From: Anisodus tanguticus
Lineage: Eukaryota > Streptophyta > Magnoliopsida > Solanales > Solanaceae
Length of the DNA: 64,000 nt
NCBI GenBank assembly: GCA_034509755.1
Contig: CM067559.1
Location: forward strand, 18,086,501 to 18,150,500
Direction: 5' to 3'
Below, in pieces: positions 44,653 through 55,082 of the stretch; the stretch's first letter is position 1; the number at the start of each line of letters is the position of its first letter. Made by a program: the position numbers and the translations under genes. The notes below the pieces were generated by a model. That model made no database searches, was not told the origin of the DNA, and saw only the letters and a program-made list of their open reading frames with translations.

Positions 44653-44836
44653 TTTTTATTTCCCATTTAGTATCCGGCGCTCGTATTGGAGCTCAATTAT
44701 ATACATATTTACACCACGTAGGGACCATTTAGAAGAAGAGTTTCCTATTAAAGATTTTTCCATACCGAGAGCTTGAATCCAAAATTTTGGATTAATGAAA
44801 GAGCAACTTCATTCGCTGCACCACATCTGTAATGGT
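44653..44836 (-). mobile_element. SINE with 16-bp target-site repeat
   Basis: Flanked by the exact 16-bp repeat AACAATGATAAAGTTT (44637-44652 and 44837-44852). On the minus strand, GATGTGGTGCAGCGAATGAA gives the A-box region, TTGGATTCAAGCTCTCGG the B box, and CGAGCGCCGGATACTAAATG the 3' part before the A-tail. This body resembles a SINE family I know from Solanaceae. Confidence 0.9.
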
Positions 44837-44997
44837 AACAATGATAAAGTTTATTCAAAATTGTACTTGTGGCACTTTCAGAAATAAATTATTTATCTGT
44901 GTATTATTTTTCCAACTAGATCTCTTTGTCTTTGTCTGTCTTAAAACCAAGCAGGATCATCATCGACCAAAATTGACATGTGTTTTTTTATACTTTT

Positions 44998-45235
44998 TGA
45001 TAGAAATGGGATACACAGTCAAAATTGTGTATACCACTTCGATCGAATTTTTATATTAAATTACCATATTTGTAGAATTCTTGTACAAGTGTAATTATGG
45101 TATTAGTATTATATTAGGAAACTATATTAGTCTTGTATTAGGAAAAGGTAGATTTATTTTTCGTATTTAGATATTGTATATCATGTATATATACCTCTTC
45201 ATTAATGAAAATAATCAAGAGATTATTCTCTTTCA
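44998..45235 (+). repeat. 5' LTR of copia element D
   Basis: Starts TGATAGAAATGGGATACAC and ends TTATTCTCTTTCA, followed by TGGTATCAGAGCC (45236-45248), a perfect initiator tRNA-Met primer-binding site. The start is inferred by alignment to the 3' LTR. Confidence 0.85.
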
Positions 45236-45468
45236 TGGTATCAGAGCCAGACCCATGTCAATTCATTGTTTCCGATGTTGGGGACCCCTCTTATATTGTC
45301 CACGGTCCAGATATCTAGCCCTGGGCGTGAGACTGGGTGTTGAGTCTCCCACATCTGTGGGATAAGTGGTCATTGGTCTCCTTATATTTCTTGGGCAATC
45401 CTCCTCCCTTTAAGCTAGCTTTTGGGGTTGAGTTAGGCCCAAGATCCATTATTTTCATGATATCAGAA
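45236..45468 (+). mobile_element. TRIM-like internal segment and LTR inside the leader of element D
   Basis: After the primer site comes GAGCCAGACCCATGTCAATT, a short internal stretch ending CTGGGCGTGAGACTGGG, then a 120-bp LTR-like unit (45338-45457) that begins TGTTGAGTCTCCCACATC and ends CATTATTTTCA. Directly after it TGATATCAGAA (45458-45468) is a second, slightly changed primer-site copy. The unit order primer site, internal, LTR, primer site matches a terminal-repeat retrotransposon in miniature joined to the copia element at the shared primer sequence. Confidence 0.7.
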
Positions 45469-45682
45469 GACTATGACAATTCTTCCTTCTCCAAATTATA
45501 TGTTTCCACCGCCCTACTCGGTACATTACCGTCGGTCGACTAACGCACAACCTCCTATCTCCTAAATTTTCTTCCAAATCCTAAATTCTTCTCTTGTTCT
45601 TTCTTCATGTCTACCTCAAAGAACATGTTTCATCCTGCCCTTACGCTCTAATATCAAGAACCATATCCCTATCGTTCTTGAG

Positions 45683-46455
45683 ATGGAAAACCTCCAATAC
45701 GCGATGTGGGCAGAATTATTTAAAGTTCACGCACGCTCGCATCAAGTCCTTCATCACATCATCCCCTTGGAAAAGGCAAAGAGAATATGCCTACAGCCGA
45801 TGATGATCTTGTGTTATGGACGACTCTTGATGCTACAGTACTTCAGTGGATTTATTCCACTATCTTTACAAATCTTTTGCAGACGATTATTGAACCCGAT
45901 GCCATGACGGTGGAAACTTGGAATAAGATGCGTGATATATTCCAAAATAACAAAAATTTCCATGTCGTCACTCTTGAGCATGAATTTTTCCATGTCAATA
46001 TGGAGGATTTTCTGAATGTCTCAGCCTATTATATAAGGCTGGAGGAATTGGCGAATCAACTCAAGAATGTTGGTGCGCCCGTCACAAATGATCGTCTTGT
46101 TATTCAAATGGTTGCAATCCTATCTGAGGCTTATAATGGAGTTGGGACGCTTCTTCGTCAAAGTAATCATCTCCCATCGTTCTACCAAGCCCGTTCCATG
46201 CTCACATTAAAAGATGTCGACTTGGCTAAAAAGGTGGCTACCGGAGCAAATTTCGTCATGATGATGGCCACGTCCAATGACCCTCACTCGTTCTCAGATA
46301 ATTCTAGCCAAAACTGTAACAACGGTGGCAACAAAAATGGTCAAAATCAAAAAAATAGTGGCAAGAACCGCGGCGGTGGCAGTGGCGATGGCGGTAGTAG
46401 CGGATGTGGTGGCAGTAGACTGGCTGGGCCCCAGCACCACTGGTTGCAGGCTTAG
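45683..46455 (+). pseudogene. Gag of copia element D
   Basis: The frame starts with MENLQYAMWAELFKVHARS (45683) and after a frame change runs 45787-46455: WTTLDATVLQWIYSTIF, WNKMRDIFQNNKNFHVVTLE, SEAYNGVGTLLRQS, then an Asn/Gly-rich tail (NGGNKNGQNQKNSGKNRGGG) without a zinc knuckle, as in element A. Confidence 0.88.
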
Positions 46456-46679
46456 GCCAATGCACAGTGGTCGTGGGGCTGGGCAAGTGGCCAATGACCC
46501 ATGCCACCCTTTCCTTATTTTCCATCAAATTGGGACATGCCCAATTACGCCCAAAGCAGCACTCAGCTGCCCAGCAAAATCGGACTGGGCCCTGGTAGTA
46601 GGCTGGCCTGCTTGGGCCTCAGACTCAGCAGACCTTCGGTGCTGTGGGCCCAACTTTGGTAACGACACCTACGGATATT

Positions 46680-48100
46680 GAGGCAGCGATGCATACACTT
46701 GGATTAAATTCCCCGGACGCAAATTGTTACATGGACACCGGTGCCACTTCTCATATGACGTCCATGTCAGGTAATCTCTTGTCTTATTTTAATTTGAGTA
46801 AAAATCGTGGCATAATTCTTGGTAATGGAAATTTAATTTCAATTCGTGGTTATGGTCACACATATTTGTCCCCCCCCCCCCACATCCACCTCTAGTCCTG
46901 AAAAAAAAGTCATTCATGCCTCTCACTTAGTTAAAAATTTGGTGTTTGTCCGAAAATTCACAACTGATAATTGAGTTTCTATTAACTTTGACCCTTTTAG
47001 ATTTTCTGTGAAGCATTTCACAACGGGGATACCTCCAATGAGATGTAATAGTCGGGGAGAGCTTTATCCAATCACCACCACCACCATTTCCACAAGTCAA
47101 GCCTCACCATTAACGTTTGCCGCTCTCACTCCTTCCTTGTGGCATGTTCATTTGGGTCATCCGGGGGCGTCTGTTATTTCTTCTCTTAAAAATAATAATT
47201 TTATTAATTGTAATAGTACGCGTAGTACTCATATTTGTACTTCCTATCCGCTAGGGAAACATGTTAGATTACCTTTTGTAGTCTCTAATTCTTGTACGTT
47301 GATGCCTTTTGACATTATTCATAGTGATTTATGGACATCTCACATTTTGAGATCTTTGGCCATCTTATTATGTGTTATTCTTGGATGATTATTCTAATTT
47401 TTGTTGGACCTTTCCTTTGTCTCAAAAGTCTGAAGTTTTTTCCACTTTCATAAAATTTAGAGCATTCATCCGTACCCAATTTGAATGGAAAATTAAAAAC
47501 ATTTGTAATGATAGAGAATATCATAATGGGCCATTTTGGGGATTTTGTAACACTTAAGGCATATATTTTCAGTTTTCTTGTCCTCATACGTCCTCAAAAA
47601 GTGGGAAGGCCGAAAGAAAATTTTATATCATTAATAATATTGTCCGAACCTTACTAGCCCATGTTTCATTACCTCCATCCTTTTAGCATCATGCTTTAAA
47701 AATGACTACTTTCCTCATTAACATACTTCCTAGCAAATGTTTGGCATATCAATCACCCCTTAAAATTCTTTATCATAAGGAACCCTCGTATTCTCATCTT
47801 AGGGTGTTTGGGTGTTTGTGCTATCCATTTTTTCCGTCCACTATAATTAACTAACTTCAAGCATGTTCTACCGATTGTGTATTTTTGTGTTATCCATCTA
47901 ATCATCGTGGTTACAAATATTTTGATTTATCTTCAAATAAAATCATAATTAGTCGCCATGTTATTTTTGATGAAACCCAATTTCCGTTTCCTAAATTGTC
48001 TAATTCTGTGTCTAGTACTTATAATTTTTTGGATGATGGACTCTCACCGTACGTCATACATCAATTAGCAAAACAGACCGTGATCCGATTATGCCAGCAG
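46680..48100 (+). pseudogene. Protease and integrase of copia element D
   Basis: Protease NCYMDTGATSHMTS is intact locally. Integrase has LWHVHLGHPGASVI, DIIHSDLWTS (Asp), a changed second motif (ICNDREYHNGPF, where element A has IQCDNGKEY), and SGKAERKFYIINNIV (Glu). Several stops lie between 46890 and 47890; the tail CYPSNHRGYKYFDLSSNK resumes at 47885. Confidence 0.88.
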
Positions 48101-48117
48101 GCCCACTGCCTGCTGGC
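48093..48117. repeat. Hairpin in the integrase-RT linker of element D
   Basis: GCCAGCAGGC, loop CCACT, GCCTGCTGGC: a 10-bp perfect stem at the same place as the two hairpins of element A. A degenerate relative lies at about 48175-48200. Confidence 0.85.
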
Positions 48118-48350
48118 CCAACAATGTCTCCTGATCTCGGCCTAGTTCCATCACCACTACGTCCGCATTCTGGACCAGCATGCCCACTACCTGCTCGCCA
48201 GTCCAAACTATACACATAACCAACTCAAAATCCATCCCCTTTTATTTCGAGTCAAGGACCCGTTACTCGTAGCCAATAGGGTATCTTTAAACCAAAATGA
48301 TATTTTAATCTAAATTCTAATGTCACTAAATCACCCCTACCACGTAACCA

Positions 48351-50690
48351 GTGTCTGTCCTTCATGACTCGAATTGGAAAATGGCCATAGATGATGAATA
48401 TAATGCTCTTATTGAAAAAAGACGTGGGAGTTGGTGCCCCGTCCACCTGGTGTCAATATTATTCGTTCTATGTAGATTTTTACTCATAAAGAAAATTCGG
48501 ATGGTTCTTTTGAGAGGCATACGCCCCGTGTTGTAGGTGATGATAAAACTCAATAGGTTGGCGTGGATTGTGGAGAGACATTTAGTCCGGTGGTCAAACC
48601 GGCTACCATACGCATTGTTCTCAGTCTAGCTCTCTCGAAAGTATAGCCTATTCATCAGTTGGATGTGAAAAATGCTTTCTTACACGGTGATCTCAAGGAG
48701 ACAATATACATGCATTAGCCCTTGGGTTTCAGGAATCCGGATTATCCTAATCATGGCTGTTTACTCAAGAATAGGGATGGCAACGGATCGGATCTGGACC
48801 GGATCCTACTAGATCCAGATCCAGATCCGTTTTTCATACCTGAATCCAGATCCGGATCCAGATTCGTAGGGTCCATAAAAATTAGATCCAAATCTGAATC
48901 CATCGGATCGGATCTGGATCCACGGATCGGATCTGGATCCACATGTAAATTTTTTTGTCTTGCTAAGATTTTTTTTTGAACTGACAAACGATTTTTACTT
49001 AGCTAACAGTTTACTGTGTTTCAATTTTGAAATGTTCATATGAGATATTTTGTTCGTTGTCTCGTTTTGATTGTGAGCTATTAATTGAAAATGTTGGACA
49101 ATGACAATAGTTGTGGAAAATGCTGACTAGTATTTTCATAATGCAGAACTTGCATGTGCTTGGAATCTTCACAAATGAAGTGAATATAATTTTAACTACT
49201 TGTCTATGGAGATGTTAGTCATTCACTAATATAACATTGATTTTATTATCGAAGTTACCTCTTTATTTTTTGGTTTTTGAGTTAATGCGGGGATAAATTA
49301 AACTTGTTTTGAGAATTAAACTTGCAAGCATGTGCTTAGCAATTTTAAGAAAATACTTATAAAATTATATTCTAGGTTATGAATATATTTAATAAAAAAT
49401 GGATCCACGAGTCAGATCTGGACTGGATACGGATCTCAAATACAAGATCCAGATCCAGATCCGATCCATTAGAAACGGATCAGGGTCCGATCCGGATCCA
49501 TCGGGTCCAAATTTTGAAAATCCATATCCTATAAAACGGATCTGGATCCACTGAATCCGGATCAGGTCTAGGATCCACTGTCATCTCTACTCAAGAAGTC
49601 CTTATATGGGCTGAAGCAGGCCCCACGAGCTTGGTATAAGGGGTTTGCAGATTATGTGTCTACTATTGAGTTTTCTCATAGCAGGTCTGATCATTCTCTG
49701 TTCATCTATCGTCGTGGTACTTCTCTGGCACATATTTTGTTATATGTGGATAATATTATATTGACTGCCTCTTCTGATAATCTGCGCAAGTCTATCATGT
49801 CTCTTCTCAGTTCAGAGTTTGCTATGAAAAACTTGGGGCCCTTGAGTTATTTTTTTGGTATAGCTGTCACTCGTCATGCAGGTGGTCTATTTTTATCACA
49901 GAGAAAGTATGCGGCTGATATTATTGAGAGAGTTGGCATGTCATCTTGTAATTACTCTTCTACTCCGGTTGATACAAAACCGAACCTAAGTGCTAGTTCT
50001 AGCACACCACACGAGGATCCCACCCATTATAGTAGTCTTGCAGGTGCTCTTTAGTATCTTACTTTCACGAGGCCCGATATTACTTATGCAGTGCAGCAGG
50101 TGTGTTTATTTATGCATGATCCGAGGGACGAGAACATGTATGTGCTTAAACGCGTTATACGGTACATACAGGGTACATTTGATTATGACTTGCATTTATA
50201 TCCATCCCCCGTCTCTACTCTCGTGTCTTATACAGATGCTGATTGGGGTGGATGTTCAGATACCAGACGTTCGACATCTAGTTATTGTATGTTTCTTGGT
50301 GATAACTTGGTCTCTTTGTCGGTAAAATGCTAGACTATTTTATCACGATCCAGTGCAGAGGCCGAGTATCGAGGGGTAGCAAATGTGGTGTTTGAGTCAC
50401 GCTGGCTACATAATCTTCTATTAGAGCTTCATTTTCCTATTCAGAAAGCTATCTTGGTCTACTGTGATAATGTTAGTGTAGTCTATCTCTCTGGGAATCC
50501 GGTTCAACATCTGCGCACTAACACATATCGAGATGGATATTCACTTTGTTCGCGAAAAGGTAGCTCGTGGACAAGTACATGTCTTGCATGTCCCTTCACG
50601 GTACCAAATTGCTGACATCTTTACTAAGGGTCTTCCCTTGGTTCTATTTGAAGATTTAGGGACAGTCTCAACGTACAACAACCGTCCGCT
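48351..50690 (+). pseudogene. RT-RNase H of copia element D, split by a MITE
   Basis: The N-terminal RT part (48351-48771) has EDLQ-type decay but keeps HQLDVKNAFLHGDLKE (first catalytic Asp present). The MITE at 48772-49589 interrupts the codons for LLKKSLYGLKQAPRAWY, which resume at 49590. The active site reads HILLYVDNIILTAS: the second Asp of YVDD is Asn. RNase H follows with TDADWGGCSDTRRSTSSY, SRSSAEAEYR and VYCDNVSVVYLS. Stops occur near 50053 and 50331. Confidence 0.92.
48772..49589. mobile_element. Non-autonomous hAT element (818 bp) in the RT of copia element D
   Basis: Flanked by the exact 8-bp repeat CTCAAGAA (48764-48771 and 49590-49597), which is part of the RT codons for Leu-Lys-Lys. 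The ends are TAGGGATGGCAACGGATCGG and, on the other strand, TAGAGATGACAGTGGATCC. Dense GGATC/GATCC arrays fill both ends. It shares its ends and an internal block with the copy at 15945-16826 and codes for nothing. Confidence 0.95.
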
Positions 50691-50703
50691 ATGACTGCGG
50701 GGG

Positions 50704-50942
50704 TGTAATAGAAAGGGGATACACGGTCAAAACCGTGTATACCACTTGGACCGAATTTGTATATTAAATTACCATATTTGTAGAATTCTTGTACAAGTGT
50801 AATTATGGTATTAGTATTGTATTAGAAAAATGTATTAGTCTTGTATTAAGAAAAAATAAATTTATTTTCTATATTTAAATATTGTATATTATGTATATAT
50901 ATCTTTTCATTAATAAAAATAATTAAGAGATTATTTTTTTCA
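50704..50942 (+). repeat. 3' LTR of copia element D
   Basis: Starts TGTAATAGAAAGGGGATACAC and ends TTATTTTTTTCA. It is preceded by the purine tract GCGGGGG, as in element A. Confidence 0.87.
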
Positions 50943-51840
50943 CTGGGAAAGTGGGACGTTGTAATTAATCAGAGAGGTCGTTGAGGGAATATATTATTAA
51001 TGAACTCATCTCTTTTGTGGGATCCAAAACAAGGAGAAAACGAAACCAAGAAAAAAATATAAAAAATATGATTGAGATAATGCCACTTCATAAGTTGTCC
51101 TATTACGTTGATTGTACAATGTTTTCATAGAAATGGCATATGCACATAGAATTACGTATCTTCTCCTTTTCTCGTTTAGTAGTGTTTAGGGGTAATAGTA
51201 TTTCACGTTTGTATTGAAAAATTATTGCATTTTACTAAAAAAAAAAAGTACTTAGTTTTCGAGCATAACATAGTTTTTCTCTAGTTATTAGCCAACTTTT
51301 GAATCATTATAAATAAATTATTCTTCCTTTGCTCACTTTAGAGAACTTTCTAATCTTTTCTGTTTTAAACATTTGGTTCGAAATTTGTACAAAATGTGAA
51401 GAAGTATATTACTAAATCACAAAAGTTTTACCTAAGACTTGCTACTTATGAAAAGATATTTACTTGTAATAAGTTAGTACTAAATTGGTCTCATTTATAC
51501 GAAGGTGCATGTTTGATTCACGGAATTAAAGAAGGTAGATTTTTTTTTAGAGCTTGTGATCATAGTATGACATGCTAAAATGATGCTATTAAAGGTAAAT
51601 GAAAATTTTGAGATCTAATTATTTTTAAATTAAAAAGATGACGTTATTTTTGAAATAAAAAAAAAGTTTCATATAAAATGGAACAAAAAATAACAGATAA
51701 ATAATACTTGGTATTAAAATTTAGACAAAATAATCTGATTAATTAATGCATAAGCTATACCTTACCACCTACTTCACTCCCATTCTACCTAGCCACTTTA
51801 AAAAGGAAAAAAGTCACCTACAAATAAAACAGGTTGGATT
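50943..51840. other. Intergenic AT-rich stretch
   Basis: No gene, LTR or inverted ends recognised. Confidence 0.4.
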
Positions 51841-52152
51841 AATGGTATTTTTGATCTTTTAGTTATTGATAAATTTTAATTTTAATTGTTATAATATTGA
51901 ATAAATATATTTAATTTTTAATTAATTGAAATGTACACTTTTGGTTCTTTTTCTTGTGAATATTTACGAATTTACTATGATTATTAACAGTTTTACTATT
52001 TAATTACCATGTATTATGTTAAAATATAAAAAATTTCTCTGCATAAAGGGACTAAAGCACAAATTTTAACTAATTACAAATTAAATATAATAAATCATGT
52101 CATAAGAACTGAAATTAAAATTTATCAATAATTAAAAATCAAAAGTATTATT
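51841..52152. mobile_element. Foldback MITE with long inverted ends
   Basis: The left arm, AATGGTATTTTTGATCTTTT then AGTTATTGATAAATTTTAAT, is matched on the other strand by AATAATACTTTTGATTTTTA then ATTATTGATAAATTTTAATT, and pairing continues for about 100 bases, leaving a short centre. Its family and target repeat are not clear. It ends about 480 bp upstream of the deaminase ATG. Confidence 0.6.
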
Positions 52153-52462
52153 ATCCCAAAAAGGCTTATATCCAATTTGAAGTTCCGACTTGTACGAGCT
52201 TTCAATGTTAGCCTCTTAACTTCACGAAAATTATTAAAATAGACACCTCAATTGTAAAGAAAACAAAAGGAAAATCAGGGTACGGATGAGATTATTTCTT
52301 TCTTTAATTAGAAGTTTCAGATTCAAGTTTTGAGAATATAATTTATTTTGAAAATATAATTTTTTTTATAGAAAGCGTACTATTCGGTATAAATTCAAAT
52401 ATAGTCGGACTTGATTATGAATATCTAATGCCGAATTGGAAAATTAAGAAAAAAACCTGTTC

Positions 52463-52470
52463 TATAAATA
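52463..52470 (+). promoter_or_regulatory. TATA box of the cytidine deaminase gene
   Basis: TATAAATA about 166 bp before the ATG, followed by a CT-rich leader with TTCTCCCTC-like words. This fits a plant pol II promoter with transcription starting near 52495. Confidence 0.65.
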
Positions 52471-52628
52471 GGCCTCCGCCCTCACATTGTTTTCCTCCCT
52501 TCTCCCTCATTTCAAGGAGCTCCCCTGAGTACCAAACGTCTACACCACCCAACCACCCTCTGATCCCACACAAAACCTTCTCACAAAAAAATAAATAGAA
52601 AAAGAAAAGGATTACATTGATTAGACAA

Positions 52629-53552
52629 ATGGATCAACTAAAATTTGTGGTGGAAGCCTCAGAGGCAGAGTCCATTACCCAGAAACTGGGCCTACCTTCT
52701 GTCCGCCACCTCCTCCCTGCCTTAGTTCAACCCGCCCAATCCCTCGCACATCCACCCATCTCCAACTACCACGTCGCCGCCGTCGGCCTCGGCTCCGACG
52801 GCCGTATCTTCCTCGGCGTTAACCTCGAGTTCCCCGGCCTACCCCTTCACTACTCCGTCCACGCCGAGCAGTTTCTCCTCACCAACCTCGCCGTCCACCG
52901 CTGCCCTCGCCTCCTCGCATTTGCCGTCTCCGCCGCCCCTTGCGGCCACTGCCGACAATTCCTTCAAGAACTCCGTAACCCTTCCGATCTCCAAATCCAC
53001 ATCACATCCCAAAAAACCAATCCCAATGATGTTACATTCGAACCTTTACGTGATATCCTCCCCAACCCATTTGGTCCATTTGATCTCCTCGATGACGAAA
53101 CACCCTTACTCCTCGAACGCCATAACAACGGTTTATCCCTCTCCGATCTAGCCAACGGCTTTGTGAACTCGCAAAGCAATGGTTCTGACAAAAATGGAAG
53201 TACGAGTACTAGTACGACCCTTTTAAGGGTTGCAGCTTTAGAAGCTGCTAACGATTCACACGCACCTTACAGTGGGTGTCCATCAGGGGTAGCAGTTATG
53301 GATTGTGAAGGCAAGATTTATAAAGGTTCTTATATGGAATCTGCTGCATATAATCCAAGTTTAGGGCCAGTGCAGGCGGCATTGGTTTCTTATGTGGCCG
53401 GAGGAGGGGGCGGATATGAACGGATTGTGGCGGCGGCGTTGGTGGAGAAAGAGGCAGCAAAGGTAAGGCAAGAAGATACTGCAAGGCTGTTTATGAAATT
53501 GGTTTCTCCTAAATGTGAGTTGAAGGTGTTCCATTGCTGTAAAAAGGATTGA
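52629..53552 (+). CDS. CDA: Cytidine deaminase (pyrimidine salvage), intact single exon
   Basis: A 307-residue protein starting at MDQLKFVVEA; the ATG is chosen over an upstream in-frame TTG because family members start MD(K/Q). It deaminates cytidine and deoxycytidine to uridine and deoxyuridine in the cytosol. The zinc site is visible: His78 and Glu80 in VHAEQF, and Cys105 and Cys108 in APCGHCRQF, with FLGVNLEF and the loop VAAVGLGSDGR before them. The second half (from about residue 195) is the non-catalytic repeat typical of the long plant/enterobacterial dimeric type, with HAPYSGCPSGVAVMDC, YMESAAYNPSLGPVQAA and the end SPKCELKVFHC. Length and domains match plant CDA proteins closely. 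The first half is rich in C-ending codons (52680-53000), the second half is AT-rich. Confidence 0.96.
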   Translation: MDQLKFVVEASEAESITQKLGLPSVRHLLPALVQPAQSLAHPPISNYHVAAVGLGSDGRIFLGVNLEFPGLPLHYSVHAEQFLLTNLAVHRCPRLLAFAVSAAPCGHCRQFLQELRNPSDLQIHITSQKTNPNDVTFEPLRDILPNPFGPFDLLDDETPLLLERHNNGLSLSDLANGFVNSQSNGSDKNGSTSTSTTLLRVAALEAANDSHAPYSGCPSGVAVMDCEGKIYKGSYMESAAYNPSLGPVQAALVSYVAGGGGGYERIVAAALVEKEAAKVRQEDTARLFMKLVSPKCELKVFHCCKKD

Positions 53553-53694
53553 ATTGAAGATTGATCTGAGTAATTTAACCAATATTTGTTCATTCTCCAG
53601 TTGTAAGTTGGCTTGTAAAAATTACTATCCAGTTTGATGAGAATCAATGAAATTAAAAAATCATAAATAGTCCCATTGGTGTGCTTATGATTTG

Positions 53695-53801
53695 TCTTGA
53701 ACCGAAGTTTGAGAAACACAGATAAAAGTAAGGTCTGCATACACTCTACCCTCATCAAATCTCACAGTGTGAAATTTACTTGGGCATGTTATTATTGATG
53801 T
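53695..53801 (+). mobile_element. 3'-end fragment of an RTE LINE or related SINE
   Basis: CTTGAACCGAAGTTTGAGAA and, shortly after, GTAAGGTCTGCATACACTCT match the terminal region of the LINEs at 7068 and 23927, ending in GTTATTATTGATGTTGC. It lies about 140 bp beyond the deaminase stop, so it may fall in the transcript's 3' end. Confidence 0.7.
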
Positions 53802-54823
53802 TGCTTCTCATGGGGTCCAACTTGGAATTGAGGCACAATTGTTTTGTGGTTGTTTATGCTACAGATCTTATTGTTACAGTTAAGTTAGTGGCAGTTCATG
53901 TGATTCATGCTTCTTTCTGTCCTTTACATATAAAAGCTGGAAAATTTAACTTTCTTGATGAATCAGCACCGCAAAATGATAACTCTTGACTACTGTTACC
54001 GTTCTGTCTATGTAGTTTTATTATGTCATACTATAACAATATCAATAATAACATATTCAGTATAATATTTTAAATGAAGTTAATAGAATGTACGCATACC
54101 ATATTTTAACAATAACAATATATTCAGTGTTTTCAGATACAACAAATTAAAATAGTTATAAGAAAGAAAATACGTCAGTGAGAAAATATGACAACTAATA
54201 AAAAAACAGTTAATCATTCAGAAAAGGAATAGTAACAATAGCAAATTAGTCTGATAATCGAAACACAACAAATTAAACAACAAATGATAACAATAAGTAT
54301 CAAAAAGTAAGAAACTATATTAATAATGTTAGTACTATATAAGACACAATGCTTCAGGTTGTAATGTTAGTGCTAAAACAGACACAATGCTTCAGATTAG
54401 ACAATGCTAAATTATCTACTAACATTTTACCTAGTTCACGAATTATGTGGGACTACCAAGTCAGGAATGAGATTCTAAAAACTGGCATATTCCGTTTGAT
54501 GGTAGTATTTGCTTTAATCAACAGTGCTTAACTAATCTCACTAGTATACTTGGTTTCAGAAGAAATCATCTTTGTAGTACACTTATTAGATTAACATGTT
54601 CCTTCCTTATCATCCGGATTAAGCAAAGTCAGATACAGTATGAGAATATTTTATTGTGTAGTATTCCGTATTCTATATGCACTTGCATTCTATAAAGTGA
54701 AGGTCAAATTGTACTTTCCTTTTTTCTGCTGCTTCTTTATGTCCCTTTTTTCACCTTTTCCCCCCTTTTGATTACCCTTTTACTAAAAGGGACATGTTAA
54801 GATTAGTGTCCACGCATAGTCGT
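53802..54823. other. Intergenic stretch, nothing recognised
   Basis: AT-rich, between the LINE tail and the hAT target repeat. No supported gene. Confidence 0.4.
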
Positions 54824-54831
54824 GTTATAAT

Positions 54832-55041
54832 TATGGGTGGCCAGTGGGTCGGTCGGGGGTGGGTCCCGGCAGGACAGGGAAAGGTCAGGATCGGGGCTCC
54901 GACGAGATTAGCGGGACAGGCAGATGTCCCGTCCCGTCCCACATCCCGCCGGAAAAGGGGACCGGTGTTGGGGACGGGACGGGGCGGGCGGGGTCGGATC
55001 GGTAGGGGGATTTCAATTTTTTTAGACACTTGATTTAAAAA

Positions 55042-55082
<41 letters not shown>

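Larger units (their letters stand above)
44998..50942 (+). mobile_element. Ty1/copia LTR retrotransposon D, same family as A, chimaeric and interrupted
   Basis: LTRs at 44998-45235 and 50704-50942 flank gag, protease, integrase, RT and RNase H that match element A motif by motif. The LTRs share the U5 end with A but differ in U3. Two foreign segments are inside: a TRIM-like block in the leader (45236-45457) and a hAT MITE in RT (48772-49589). No 5-bp target repeat is visible (CTTTT left, CTGGG right). Coding frames have many stops, and the RT active site reads YVDN. Confidence 0.93.

Noticed and set aside
46861..46881. Poly-C run as a G-quadruplex or recoding site in element D
   Set aside because: A homopolymer in dead coding sequence, not shared at that site with element A.
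53390..53758. Minus-strand 122-codon frame overlapping the end of the deaminase gene
   Set aside because: Antisense shadow of the deaminase coding region, with no motif.
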